64,000 nt of DNA from Amycolatopsis xylanica (GTDB taxonomy: Bacteria > Actinomycetota > Actinomycetes > Mycobacteriales > Pseudonocardiaceae), in the NCBI RefSeq assembly GCF_900107045.1, contig NZ_FNON01000004.1, positions 124,001-188,000 of the forward strand. The letters run 5' to 3'. Positions 54,296-63,803 of the stretch are shown here, one piece after another. Numbering within the stretch: position 1 is the stretch's first letter; each line of letters begins with the position of its first letter. Made by a program: the position numbers and the translations under genes. Below the pieces are notes generated by a model that made no database searches, had not been told where the DNA came from, and worked only from the letters and a program-made list of their open reading frames with translations.

Positions 54296-55894
54296 CTAAG
54301 ACAGGAACTTCGCCGCCAGCTTCACGGCGGGCTTCGACGAGTCGGCGCCCTCCATGAACACCACGAACGCGGTGTCGCCCTTGTAGCCGACGAACCAGCC
54401 GTGCGCGTTCTCGCCACTGCCGAACTGCGCGGTCCCGGTCTTGCCGCGCACCTCGCCGCTCTTGGCCAGGTCGGTCGCGGTGCCGCCGGTGACGACCTCG
54501 CGCATCATCTGGCGCAGCGGGCCGAGCACCCCGGCGGGCGGCGCCTTGTAGCCGGTGCCGACCTCGGTCGGCAGGTCGGTGAACAGCTGCGGGGTGACCG
54601 CCTTGCCCGAGGCCACGGTCGCCGCCATCAGGCAGGCGCCGAACGGGCTGACCGTGACCCGGCCCTGCCCGATCCCGTCCTCGACCCGCTGGGACTTGTC
54701 GTCCGCCGCCTCGACCTTGCCCGCCTCGGTGGTCAGGCCGGGGATGCTGAAGTCGGCGTTCAGCCCGAACTGGTCGGCGGCCTTCTTCAGCCCGTCCGCT
54801 GGCAGATCCGCCGCGATCTGGCCGAACGTGGTGTTGCACGACTTCGCGAACGCCTGGTGCAGCGGAATCGGGTTGGGATAGCCGAAACCGTCGTTCTTGA
54901 GCGTGCGCTGGCCGATCTGCGCGACCTCCGGGCAGTCACGGGCCTCGTTCGCGTCGATGCCGCTTTCCAGCGCCGCGGTCGCGGTGGCGATCTTGAAGGC
55001 CGAGCCCGGCGCGAACTGGCCGCTGAACGGGTTGGTGCTCTTGGCAGCCGCGGCCGCGTTGCGCGCGGCGGAGGTGATCTCGCCGTTCGCCTTCATCGAG
55101 ATGATCACGGCGGGCCGGTCACCGGCGGAATCCACCGCCGCCTGCGCGGCCGCCTGCGTCGCGAGGCTCACTGTCGACGTAGCGGGCTTGACCGTGCCCG
55201 AGCCTTCCTTCGTGAACACTTCCTTGACCACGGCACCCGCGCCGTCGACGATGCCGATCGCGAAACCGGCGTCGCCGGAACTCTGCGCCTTCGCGCTGTT
55301 CAACGCCGAGTCGAGCAGCGGGACCAGCGGTGTGGTCACGTCGCCGCCGACCAGCGCCTTGCCGTCCCGGTCCACGACGGCGGGCTGCTTGCCCGCGGTC
55401 TTGAGCAGGAGCCGCTGGCCGTCCTTGAGCTCGGGGTGCAGCAGCGCGGGCGTCCAGTGGACCTTCCAGTCGTTGCCGGAGCGGACCAGCTCGATCGGGA
55501 CGTCGTAGTCCCACTTCTCGCTGGTCAGGCTCCACACGAGATGGAACTTGCCGGTGCTCGTGGTCGCTCCCGCGGCCGCGGGAGCCACCTCGGTGAGCGT
55601 CGCCCGCACCTTGGCGGACACGCTCGAGTACACGTCCGAGATGGCGGCCGTCGCCACCTGCGGGTTGTCCGTGTACTTGCCCGCGCTCGCGGCGTCGTGC
55701 GACGAGAACGCCAGTACGTACTTGGTGGCCATGTCCTTCGGGCCGGGCGCGGTGGTGGCCGGACCGGGCTCACCGGAAGCCGAGTCCGGGGTGGAGCCGC
55801 TGTTCAGCAGCACCACCCCGGCCAGCACGACCACGACGACCGCCACGGCGGCCCCGATGAGAATCCCTCTTCTACGCGCGGTACTCACGTTCAC
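54296..55894 (-). CDS. Penicillin-binding transpeptidase with a MecA-like N-terminal domain
   Basis: A 532-residue membrane-anchored D,D-transpeptidase. One N-terminal helix ('ILIGAAVAVVVVVLAGVVLL') is followed by an NTF2-like/MecA_N domain (about 50-160) and the transpeptidase domain. Motifs: SxxK 'APGSAFKIATATAAL', SxN 'KSCNTTFGQIA', KTG 'GKTGTAQFGSGENAHGW'. This is the layout of class B PBPs such as the actinobacterial PbpA/MecA-like forms. It cross-links peptidoglycan outside the membrane. GTG 55894 is used; GTG 55888 lies at a slightly better distance from the GGGGG stretch. Confidence 0.9.
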   Translation of the reverse strand: MNVSTARRRGILIGAAVAVVVVVLAGVVLLNSGSTPDSASGEPGPATTAPGPKDMATKYVLAFSSHDAASAGKYTDNPQVATAAISDVYSSVSAKVRATLTEVAPAAAGATTSTGKFHLVWSLTSEKWDYDVPIELVRSGNDWKVHWTPALLHPELKDGQRLLLKTAGKQPAVVDRDGKALVGGDVTTPLVPLLDSALNSAKAQSSGDAGFAIGIVDGAGAVVKEVFTKEGSGTVKPATSTVSLATQAAAQAAVDSAGDRPAVIISMKANGEITSAARNAAAAAKSTNPFSGQFAPGSAFKIATATAALESGIDANEARDCPEVAQIGQRTLKNDGFGYPNPIPLHQAFAKSCNTTFGQIAADLPADGLKKAADQFGLNADFSIPGLTTEAGKVEAADDKSQRVEDGIGQGRVTVSPFGACLMAATVASGKAVTPQLFTDLPTEVGTGYKAPPAGVLGPLRQMMREVVTGGTATDLAKSGEVRGKTGTAQFGSGENAHGWFVGYKGDTAFVVFMEGADSSKPAVKLAAKFLS

Positions 55895-55968
55895 AATCCC
55901 CCAGTTACGAGCTACTGGAGGCCGACATTAACCGAGTTGTCCGCACGTGGTCCGAACCATCACAACAT

Positions 55969-58900
55969 CTACACTTTTGCCACCGAGACCGTCACCTTGA
56001 CGCCCTCGCCGACCGTGCCCTCGGACCCGCCGGTCACCTCGCCATAGCCCACCGCGAGCGAAAGCGTCTCCGAAGCGACGAACTTCTCGTGCGCCTTCGC
56101 GGCCTCGACGACCTCGGCTGGCGCGTCGACGACCAGCTCGATCCGGTCCGCGACGTCGAGCCCGGCATCACGGCGGGCCTGCTGGACCACCCGGATCAGG
56201 TCGCGCGCCAGCCCTTCGGCGGCCAGCTCGGGCGTGACGTCCGTGTCGAGCAGCACCAGGCCGCCGCCACCGGGCAGCTCAGCGGCCGCGCCCGAGTCCT
56301 TGGCGACCAGCTTGCGCTCGTACTCGCCCTCGATCAGCTCGATCCCGGCCGCCACCACGGCGCCCGACTCCGACGTCGACCAGTCACCGGCCTTGACGGC
56401 CTTGATCACCGTCTGGACGTCCTTGCCCAGGCGCGGCCCGGCGGCGCGGGCGTTGACCGCGACCTGGAACTCGCCGTGCGCGGCGACGTCCGTGGTCAGC
56501 TCGACCGACTTGACGTTCACCTCGTCGCGCAGGATGTCGGTGAACTCGCGCAGCAGCTCGGCGTCGCCCGCCGCGACCAGCAGCCGGGCGAGCGGCAGGC
56601 GCACCCGCAGCTTGTTGGCCTTGCGCAGGGACAGCGCGGACGAGGCGACCTGGCGGACGTGGTCCATCGCGGTCACCAGCGCGGCGTCGGCGGGCAGCTC
56701 GACCGCGTTCGGCCAGTCGGTCAGGTGCACCGAGCGGCCACCGGTCAGCCCGCGCCACACCGACTCCGCGGTCAGCGGCAGCAGCGGCGCGACCACGCGC
56801 GAGGTCACTTCGAGCACGGTGTGGAGCGTGTCGATCGCGTCCTGCTCACCCGCCCAGAAGCGGTCACGGGACCGGCGCACGTACCAGTTCGTGAGCACCT
56901 CGAGGAACTCACGCACGATCGAGCAGGCGCCGGCCACGTCGTAGGTGTCCAGCGCGTACTCGACGTCGGTGACCAGCTGGTGCGTCTTCGCCAGCACGTA
57001 CCGGTCGAGCACGTGCTTGGAGTCCGTGCGCCAGGTGCCGTCGACGCCCTCGGCGTTGGCGTACAGCGCGAGGAAGTAGTACGAGTTCCACAGCGGCAGC
57101 ACGGCCTGGCGCACCGCGTCGCGGATGCCCTTGTCGGTGACGATCAGGTTCCCGCCGCGCAGGATCGGGCTCGCCATCAGGTACCAGCGCATCGCGTCGG
57201 AGCCGTCGCGGTCGAAGACCTCGTTGACGTCCGGGTAGTTGCGCAGCGACTTGGACATCTTCGCGCCGTCCGAGCCGAGCACGATGCCGTGCGAGACGCA
57301 GGCGCGGAACGCGGGCCGGTCGAACAGCGCGGTCGCCAGCACGTGCAGCAGGTAGAACCAGCCGCGGGTCTGGCCGATGTACTCGACGATGAAGTCACTC
57401 GGGTAGTGGTGCTCGAACCACTCGGCGTTCTCGAACGGGTAGTGCACCTGCGCGTACGGCATCGAGCCCGAGTCGAACCAGACGTCGAGCACGTCCGCGA
57501 CCCGGCGCATGGTCGACTTGCCGGTCGGGTCGTCCGGGTTGGGCCTGGTCAGCTCGTCGATGAACGGCCGGTGCAGGTTGTCCAGCCGCACGCCGAAGTC
57601 GCGCTCCAGCTCGTCGAGCGAGCCGTAGACGTCGGTGCGCGGGTAGCTCGGGTCGTCCGACTGCCACACCGGGATCGGCGTGCCCCAGTACCGGTTGCGC
57701 GAGACCGACCAGTCGCGGGCGTTCTCCAGCCACTTGCCGAACTGGCCGTCCTTGACGTGCTCGGGGTACCAGGTGATCTGCTGGTTGAGCTCGACCATGC
57801 GGTCCTTGAACTCGGTCACCGCGACGAACCACGACGAGACGGCGCGGTAGATCAGCGGGTTGCGGCAGCGCCAGCAGTGCGGGTACGGGTGCTCGTAGGT
57901 CTCGTGGCGCAGCAGCACCGCGCCCTGACGGCCCGCGGAACCCGTGCCGTTCTTGAGGTCCTTGATGATCTCCGGGTTCGCGTCGAACACCAGCTTGCCC
58001 GTGTAGTCAGGCACGGTGGAGTCGAACTTGCCCTGCGAGTCGACCGGGGTGACGGGCACGATGCCGTGCGCGTCGGTGACCGCCTTGTCTTCTTCACCGT
58101 AGGCGGGCGCGATGTGGACGACACCCGTGCCGTCCTCTGTGGTCACATAGTCGGCCGAGAGCACGCGGTGCGCGTTCTCGTGCCCGGCGAAGTACGGGAA
58201 CGGTGGCGCGTAACGGGTTCCGAGCAGCTCGGTGCCGGTGTAGTGCGCGATGACCGACGGCTCCTCGCCGAGCTCACGCGCGTAGGCGGCGACGCGGGCC
58301 TCGGCCAGCAGGAACCGCTTGCCCTCGGACTCGACGACCACGTACTGCACGTCCGGGTGCACGGCCGTGGCGAGGTTCGACGGCAGCGTCCACGGGGTCG
58401 TGGTCCAGATCAGCAGGTAGGTGCCGTCGAGCTCGTTTTCGTTGCCCTCCAGCCGGAAACCGACGGTGACCGCCGGGTCCTGGCGGCTCTGGTAGACGTC
58501 GTCGTCCATCCGGAGCTCGTGGTTGGACAGCGGCGTCTCATCGCGCCAGCAGTACGGCAGGACGCGGTAGCCCTCGTAGACCAGGCCCTTGTCCCACAGC
58601 TGCTTGAACGCCCAGATCACCGACTCCATGTAGTTGACGTCGAGTGTCTTGTAGTCGTTCTCGAAATCGACCCAGCGCGCCTGGCGGGTGACGTACTCCT
58701 CCCACTCACCGGTGTAGCGCAGCACGGACTCGCGGCAGGCGTCGTTGAAGACGTCGATGCCCATCGCGTCGATCTCGGACTTCTCGGTGATCCCCAGCTG
58801 GCGCATGGCTTCCAGCTCGGCGGGCAGGCCGTGCGTGTCCCAGCCGAAGCGGCGCTCGACGCGCTTGCCCTTCATGGTCTGGTAGCGCGGCACCAGGTCC

Positions 58901-59130
58901 TTGACGTACCCGGTGAGCAGGTGGCCATAGTGCGGCAGGCCGTTGGCGAACGGCGGCCCGTCGTAGAAGACGTATTCGTTGGCGCCGTTGACCCCGGCCT
59001 CGCGCGCGTCGATGCTCGCCTGGAAGGTCCGGTCGGACTCCCAGTACGCGAGCACGTGCTTCTCGAGCTCGGGGAATGACGGCTGGGACGGGACGGTGGC
59101 CGCTCCGTCCAGCTGAGCCTTGGGGTACAT
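55969..59130 (-). CDS. ileS: Isoleucine-tRNA ligase
   Basis: A 1053-residue class Ia synthetase. HIGH-type motif 'GLPHYGHLLTGYVKDLV' and KMSKS 'SDGAKMSKSLRNYPDVNEVF' are both present, with the editing domain between ('TTTPWTLPSNLATAVHPD'). Length and the long C-terminal part suit the eukaryote-like type II IleRS found in actinobacteria, which is naturally less sensitive to mupirocin. ATG 59130 is preceded by GAGGAG eight bases upstream; the frame opens further upstream through the T-box leader, which is not translated. Controlled by uncharged tRNA-Ile through that leader. Confidence 0.97.
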   Translation of the reverse strand: MYPKAQLDGAATVPSQPSFPELEKHVLAYWESDRTFQASIDAREAGVNGANEYVFYDGPPFANGLPHYGHLLTGYVKDLVPRYQTMKGKRVERRFGWDTHGLPAELEAMRQLGITEKSEIDAMGIDVFNDACRESVLRYTGEWEEYVTRQARWVDFENDYKTLDVNYMESVIWAFKQLWDKGLVYEGYRVLPYCWRDETPLSNHELRMDDDVYQSRQDPAVTVGFRLEGNENELDGTYLLIWTTTPWTLPSNLATAVHPDVQYVVVESEGKRFLLAEARVAAYARELGEEPSVIAHYTGTELLGTRYAPPFPYFAGHENAHRVLSADYVTTEDGTGVVHIAPAYGEEDKAVTDAHGIVPVTPVDSQGKFDSTVPDYTGKLVFDANPEIIKDLKNGTGSAGRQGAVLLRHETYEHPYPHCWRCRNPLIYRAVSSWFVAVTEFKDRMVELNQQITWYPEHVKDGQFGKWLENARDWSVSRNRYWGTPIPVWQSDDPSYPRTDVYGSLDELERDFGVRLDNLHRPFIDELTRPNPDDPTGKSTMRRVADVLDVWFDSGSMPYAQVHYPFENAEWFEHHYPSDFIVEYIGQTRGWFYLLHVLATALFDRPAFRACVSHGIVLGSDGAKMSKSLRNYPDVNEVFDRDGSDAMRWYLMASPILRGGNLIVTDKGIRDAVRQAVLPLWNSYYFLALYANAEGVDGTWRTDSKHVLDRYVLAKTHQLVTDVEYALDTYDVAGACSIVREFLEVLTNWYVRRSRDRFWAGEQDAIDTLHTVLEVTSRVVAPLLPLTAESVWRGLTGGRSVHLTDWPNAVELPADAALVTAMDHVRQVASSALSLRKANKLRVRLPLARLLVAAGDAELLREFTDILRDEVNVKSVELTTDVAAHGEFQVAVNARAAGPRLGKDVQTVIKAVKAGDWSTSESGAVVAAGIELIEGEYERKLVAKDSGAAAELPGGGGLVLLDTDVTPELAAEGLARDLIRVVQQARRDAGLDVADRIELVVDAPAEVVEAAKAHEKFVASETLSLAVGYGEVTGGSEGTVGEGVKVTVSVAKV

Positions 59131-59144
59131 CGGCGGTGCTCCTC

Positions 59145-59348
59145 GTCGTCTTCTCGTACAGGCTGTTCGCCTACACGGGGACGAGACGCGCCGTTTCCGG
59201 CGGTTCCGCGGTACCACCCCGCTTGCCCCTGCGCATGGGCATGGGCCGCTTCGTTTCGGCTGTGACGGGCCGTACCCGTCCGGTTCTACTGGGGGCGCGC
59301 GGGCCCTGTTCTTCCGGAGGCTCCCCGGTGATGGCCGGATCGGTGCCT
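59145..59348 (-). ncRNA. ileS T-box leader (translational)
   Basis: The minus strand carries the T-box core GGTGGTACCGCGG (59218-59206), which pairs with the tRNA acceptor end in its antisequestrator bulge. A short Stem I upstream displays ATC, an Ile codon, at 59332-59330 within GGCCATCACCGGGGAGCC, as in the short Stem I leaders of actinobacterial ileS. The segment between the T-box and the gene contains CTCGTC that can pair with GACGAG at the ribosome site, so control is by exposing the Shine-Dalgarno sequence, with no terminator. Confidence 0.88.
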
Positions 59349-59384
59349 TTGTTTCTCTAGGTTAACGCCCACGGTAAAGCGGGT

Positions 59385-59411
59385 TTGCACAGGCCTGGTT
59401 GTCGCTAGGAT
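59385..59411 (+). promoter_or_regulatory. Candidate promoter of the HSP90-TPR pair
   Basis: TTGCAC (59385-59390), a 15-base spacer and TAGGAT (59406-59411) lie 30 bases before the TTG start. The spacer is short, so the assignment is only tentative. No CIRCE or HAIR heat-shock operator is visible. Confidence 0.35.
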
Positions 59412-59441
59412 GGCCGCCTGCCAATCAGGGGGATTTCCGTT

Positions 59442-61196
59442 TTGAGCCGTACCTTTCAAGTGGATCTTCGCGGTGTCGTCGATCTGCTGAGCCAGCACCT
59501 GTACTCCAGCCCGCGTGTCTATGTCCGCGAGCTGCTGCAGAACGCCGTCGACGCGGTCACCGCGCGCGGCGCCGAGGCCTCGATCGCGATCGTCGTCGGC
59601 GACGGCACGCTCACGATCACCGATACCGGCATCGGCCTATCCGAGGCGCAGGTGCACGAGCTACTCGCGACGATCGGGCGCAGCTCGAAACGGGACGACC
59701 TCGGGTTCGCCAGGCACGAGTTCCTCGGCCAGTTCGGGATCGGCCTGCTGTCGGCGTTCCTGGTCGCCGACGAGGTCCGCGTCGTCACCCGCTCGGCCAC
59801 CGGCACGCCCGCGGTCGCGTGGACCGGCCGGTCCGACGGGACGTACGCGATCGAACCCGCCACGCGGGACGCGATCGGCACCACGGTCACCTTGACCGCG
59901 CGGCCGGGCGCCGAGCAGTGGCTGGTCCCGGAGACCGTCACCGACCTGGCACGGCTGTACGGCTCGATGCTGCCGTTCGACGTCACGGTCAACGGCCAGT
60001 CCGTCACCGGCGAGGTGCCGTGGCGCGCCGACGACCGGTCTCCCGGGCACCGGCAGGCCGACCTGGTCGGGCACGCGCAGGACCTGCTGGGCTTCACGCC
60101 GTTCGACGTGATCGAGCTGGACGTGCCCGAAGCCGGGCTCACCGGCGTCGCGTACGTGCTGCCGTTCCCCGCCAACCCGGCCGAGCACGCGGGGCACCGC
60201 GTGTACCTCAAGCGCATGCTGCTGGCCGAAAGCGCGACCAGCCTGCTGCCGGACTGGGCATTCTTCGCGCGCTGCGTGGTCGACGCGAGCGAACTCCGGC
60301 CGACCGCGAGCCGCGAGGCGCTCTACGACGACGGGCTGCTGGAAGCGACCCGCGAGGCGCTCGGCGACCGGCTGCGCGGCTGGCTCGTCGGGCTCGCGCG
60401 GACCAGCCCGGAGCGGCTGACCCGGTTCCTCGGCGTGCACCACCTGGGCGTCAAGGCGCTCGCGCTGCACGACGACGAGATGCTGCGGCTGGTCGAGCAG
60501 TGGTGGCCGATGGAGACCAACGTCGGCCGGATGACGCTCGCCGAGTTCCGCGCCCGCCACGGGCTGGTCCGCTACAGCGCGACCACCGACGAGTTCCGGC
60601 AGCTGGCCGGGGTCGCCGCGGCGCAGGACCTCGCGGTGATCAACGGCGGCTACACCTACGACAGCGAGATCATCGAGCGGCTACCGGGTATCGAGCCGGG
60701 ACTGACCGTCGAACGGCTCGAGCCGAGCACGCTCGCGACGGCGTTCTCGCCGCTCAACCCGGCCGAAGAGCTGGCGGCGCGGCCGTTCCTCGGCACGGCG
60801 CAGCGAAGCATGGACAAGCTCGGCTGCGAGGTCGTGCTGCGGGAGTTCGAACCGGCGTCGCTGCCGGTGCTGTTCCTGGTGGACCGCTCGGCGGCCTTCC
60901 AGAGCGAGCTGCGCGCGACCAAGGACAAAGTGGACGAACTGTGGGCCGGCGTGCTGTCGGCCTTCGAAAAGCCCGCCGACGACCGCCCGCAGCTGGTGCT
61001 CAACCACCGGAACCCGTTGGTACGGCGCATTTCCGCGTTGCGCGACGACTCGCTGACCGCGCTCGCGGTCGAAGCGCTCTACGGCCAGGCGTTGCTGCTC
61101 GGCTACCACCCCATCCGCCCGGCCGACGCGGCTCTGCTCAACCGGTCGTTCCTCGGCCTGCTCGACCAGGCCGTCCCCTCGGAGGAGAACCGATGA
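59442..61196 (+). CDS. HSP90-family ATPase (HtpG-like)
   Basis: A 584-residue protein with a full GHKL ATPase domain: 'PRVYVRELLQNAVDAVTARG' (N-box with catalytic Glu and Asn), 'LTITDTGIGLSEAQVHELLA' (DxGxG) and 'HEFLGQFGIGLLSAFLVADE' (lid/GxxGxG). A middle domain has 'DASELRPTASREALYDDGLL', similar to the HSP90 middle-domain NVSRE motif. It is shorter than HtpG (about 624) and the C-terminal dimerisation part is diverged. TTG 59442 with a GGGGG ribosome site is the start. It overlaps the TPR gene by four bases, an obvious chaperone/co-chaperone pairing. Confidence 0.85.
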   Translation: MSRTFQVDLRGVVDLLSQHLYSSPRVYVRELLQNAVDAVTARGAEASIAIVVGDGTLTITDTGIGLSEAQVHELLATIGRSSKRDDLGFARHEFLGQFGIGLLSAFLVADEVRVVTRSATGTPAVAWTGRSDGTYAIEPATRDAIGTTVTLTARPGAEQWLVPETVTDLARLYGSMLPFDVTVNGQSVTGEVPWRADDRSPGHRQADLVGHAQDLLGFTPFDVIELDVPEAGLTGVAYVLPFPANPAEHAGHRVYLKRMLLAESATSLLPDWAFFARCVVDASELRPTASREALYDDGLLEATREALGDRLRGWLVGLARTSPERLTRFLGVHHLGVKALALHDDEMLRLVEQWWPMETNVGRMTLAEFRARHGLVRYSATTDEFRQLAGVAAAQDLAVINGGYTYDSEIIERLPGIEPGLTVERLEPSTLATAFSPLNPAEELAARPFLGTAQRSMDKLGCEVVLREFEPASLPVLFLVDRSAAFQSELRATKDKVDELWAGVLSAFEKPADDRPQLVLNHRNPLVRRISALRDDSLTALAVEALYGQALLLGYHPIRPADAALLNRSFLGLLDQAVPSEENR

Positions 61197-63793
61197 GCGA
61201 GCAAGAGCTGTGGGATCGCCTGCGGGGTGCCGGCGCGCGGCCGTACGGGCGCGCGCACACCGCCGAGCTGGAGGAGATCCTGCGCCTGGTGGACGCGCAA
61301 GGCTCGCAGCGGCTGAAGTACACGACGCGGCTCATGATCGCGAACGCCTACCGGCACGGCGGCGAGCCTGCCAAGGCGTTCGTGCCGTTTTCGTGGTGCC
61401 TGGCCGCGCATGACGCGGGCGAAGGCGATCCCGCGCTGGACTTCCGGCTGTTCTGGCAGTTCAAGGGCACGGTCAACGCGATGGCCGGATTCCCCGAGAT
61501 CCCGCTCGGGCAGACCTACGCGGTGCTCGACGACATGGAGCGCCGCTACCGGCTGGCCGGGCACACGATGAACCCGGTGCACCAGCACCGCGAGCTCATC
61601 GCGCGCCACGTCGGCGACAAGGCCGTGGCGCGCGAGCAGTACCGGCTCTGGACGGCGGCGCCGCGCGGCGAGATGTCCGACTGCGAAGGCTGCGAACCGA
61701 ACTCGAAGGTCGCGCACCTGACCTGGCTCGGCCAGTTCGAGGACGCCGTCCGGGTCGGGGATTCCGTGCTGGGCGGGCAGTTCAACTGTGTCGAGCAGCC
61801 GCAGAGCATCCTCACCGCGATGCTGGTCCCGTATGTCCGAACAGGACGCTTGGCCGAGGCCGCGCGGGCACACCGGCAGGCCTACCGCGCGATCCAGAGC
61901 ACGCCGAGCGAGCTGCAGACGGTCGGCGTCCACTTGAGTTTCTGCGCGCTCACCGGGAATCACGCACGCGGGCTCCAGCTGCTGGAGCGTCACCTGGGCT
62001 GGCTGGACACCGCGCCGACCCCGTTGGCGGAGATGTCGTTCTCGGCGTCCGCGGCATGCGTGCTGAGCCTGGTCGAAGCCGAGGGACACGCGAACGCGAC
62101 CGTCGGAGACGTGTCGGTCGGCGAGCTGCGTGCGCGGCTGAGCGAACGGGCGCTGGCGATCGCCGCGCGGTTCGACGCGCGTAATCAGACGTCCAGGCAA
62201 GGAGATTGGGTGCGCGACCGCCTCGCCCAAGTGCCCATTGTGGACTTCCTGCCGCTGTCGGGCCCGGTCCGCGAACCGGCTCGCGCCGTACCCGTCGCAG
62301 TGTCCTTTCCGGACAGTCCGGCCGCACTCGCCGACCTCGCCGAACGGCAGCACCTGCTCGACGACAAGGCCGCGACCGCGGCAGCGTGGGCGCGCTTCGA
62401 CGAACTGTTGCCTGCCCCAGAAGGCAAGCTGCTCGCGCGCCGGCTGGTCGGCGCCGGAAACCTGGTCGTGAACCAGGTCCGCGATGTGGCCGTCACGCAC
62501 TGGTCGCGTGCCGCCGAGGTCTATCGCGGGCTGGGCGACGAGGTCGCTTACGAAGCGGTGCGAAGCCGTCTCGGCCTTCTCAAGTGCTTCGCGGGCGAAG
62601 GCACGGACGAGATCACGGCCAGTGTCGAGCGGCTGGGCGAACTGGGCGACGCGGAGCAGTACGGCTGGGGATTGCTGCGGCTCGCGCAGGCCGCCCTGGT
62701 GAGCGGCGACCCCGAACGCGCGATGGGGCTGCTGGACGACGCTCGCAAGCCGATCGAAGAAGCCGGGGTCGCGCTGCAGTCCGCGCAGCTGCTGCAGCAG
62801 ACCGCGGAGTTCTCGGCGACCATGAGCCAAGAACTCACCACCGAACCACTCGACCTGCTCCACGAAGCCGCCGCGCGTTATCTCTCGGCGGGTGCACCGC
62901 TGCGCGCGGCCGGGGCCCGGCTGTCGGCGGCCCGACTGAAGGCGATTTCCGGCGACCTCGAAGCGGCCACCACGCTCTTCACCGCGGTGATCACGGACTT
63001 CCTCGCCTACGGCAACCCGGTCGGCGCGGCCCGCGCCAAAGTCGAACTCGGTTCGGCCTGCCTGCACCTCGGCCGGTTCGAGGAAGTCGCGGACCGTCTC
63101 GAAGAGGCGATCCCAGTACTGCGCGAGGCCGACGAGGATTTCTCGCAGGCACAGTTCATGCTCGCGCGCGCCTACCGCGGACTGCGTCAGCCGGACCAGG
63201 CGCTCGAGCTGCTCGCCGAGGTCGCGCGGTTCTGTCTCGACGACGGCAACCAGGCAGGCGCCGGTCAGATGCACGAACTCTCCGGCGACATCCTCGACGA
63301 ACTCGACCGCGACGCACTGGCGGCCGAAAGCTTCACTCGCGCCGCGGACCTGTTCCACGAAGCGGACTTCGGCGTCGACGAACTCCGCGCCCGCCGCCGC
63401 GTCCCCCTCTCATGGCACTGGGCCCGCGACCAAGACCAAGCCCTCACCACACTCGCGGCCGCCGACGCACTCGCCGCCACGCTCCCCACCGAGGATCCCC
63501 AAACCCTCTGGGAACGTTCGATGCTCGACTACGACGCCGCCCGCATCCTGACCAACTTCGAGCGCCCCGCCGAAGCCCTCCCCCGCGTCGTCCGCGCGGC
63601 CGAAGGCTTCCGCACCTTGGACTCACTCACCGAGGTCGCGATCGCGGGCGCTCTCCACGGCCGAATCCTCCGCGACCTCAACCGCCCCACCGAGGCCCAC
63701 GCCGTCCTCACCCAGGCACTGGCCGCACTCCCCGCCGAGGCCACGCACCAACGCGCCCAACTCGAAGCGCTCCTGTCCGACCTAACCCCCTAA
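61193..63793 (+). CDS. Large TPR protein coupled to HSP90
   Basis: An 866-residue all-helical protein of tetratricopeptide repeats. 34-residue TPR patterns are readable in many places, e.g. 'HLGRFEEVADRLEEAIPVLR', 'YRGLRQPDQALELLAEVARF', 'LDRDALAAESFTRAADLFHE' and 'NFERPAEALPRVVRAAEGFR'. The N-terminal third contains a 'SDCEGCEPNSKVAHLTWLGQ' segment and similar repeats. No signal peptide or membrane helix is seen. ATG 61193 lies in the stop of the HSP90 gene (ATGA) with GGAGGAG upstream. A co-chaperone or client adaptor role is inferred from coupling alone. Confidence 0.82.
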   Translation: MSEQELWDRLRGAGARPYGRAHTAELEEILRLVDAQGSQRLKYTTRLMIANAYRHGGEPAKAFVPFSWCLAAHDAGEGDPALDFRLFWQFKGTVNAMAGFPEIPLGQTYAVLDDMERRYRLAGHTMNPVHQHRELIARHVGDKAVAREQYRLWTAAPRGEMSDCEGCEPNSKVAHLTWLGQFEDAVRVGDSVLGGQFNCVEQPQSILTAMLVPYVRTGRLAEAARAHRQAYRAIQSTPSELQTVGVHLSFCALTGNHARGLQLLERHLGWLDTAPTPLAEMSFSASAACVLSLVEAEGHANATVGDVSVGELRARLSERALAIAARFDARNQTSRQGDWVRDRLAQVPIVDFLPLSGPVREPARAVPVAVSFPDSPAALADLAERQHLLDDKAATAAAWARFDELLPAPEGKLLARRLVGAGNLVVNQVRDVAVTHWSRAAEVYRGLGDEVAYEAVRSRLGLLKCFAGEGTDEITASVERLGELGDAEQYGWGLLRLAQAALVSGDPERAMGLLDDARKPIEEAGVALQSAQLLQQTAEFSATMSQELTTEPLDLLHEAAARYLSAGAPLRAAGARLSAARLKAISGDLEAATTLFTAVITDFLAYGNPVGAARAKVELGSACLHLGRFEEVADRLEEAIPVLREADEDFSQAQFMLARAYRGLRQPDQALELLAEVARFCLDDGNQAGAGQMHELSGDILDELDRDALAAESFTRAADLFHEADFGVDELRARRRVPLSWHWARDQDQALTTLAAADALAATLPTEDPQTLWERSMLDYDAARILTNFERPAEALPRVVRAAEGFRTLDSLTEVAIAGALHGRILRDLNRPTEAHAVLTQALAALPAEATHQRAQLEALLSDLTP

Positions 63794-63803
63794 CCCACCC
63801 AAG

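Noticed and set aside
59131..59217. N-terminal extension of IleRS
   Set aside because: It would translate the 3' part of the T-box leader; ATG 59130 is preceded by the regulated ribosome site.
59399..63793. A single open frame of 1464 codons covering the HSP90 and TPR genes
   Set aside because: The first 600 codons are out of frame with the clear HSP90 motifs and are a GC-rich shadow; only the part from the ATG at 61193 is real.
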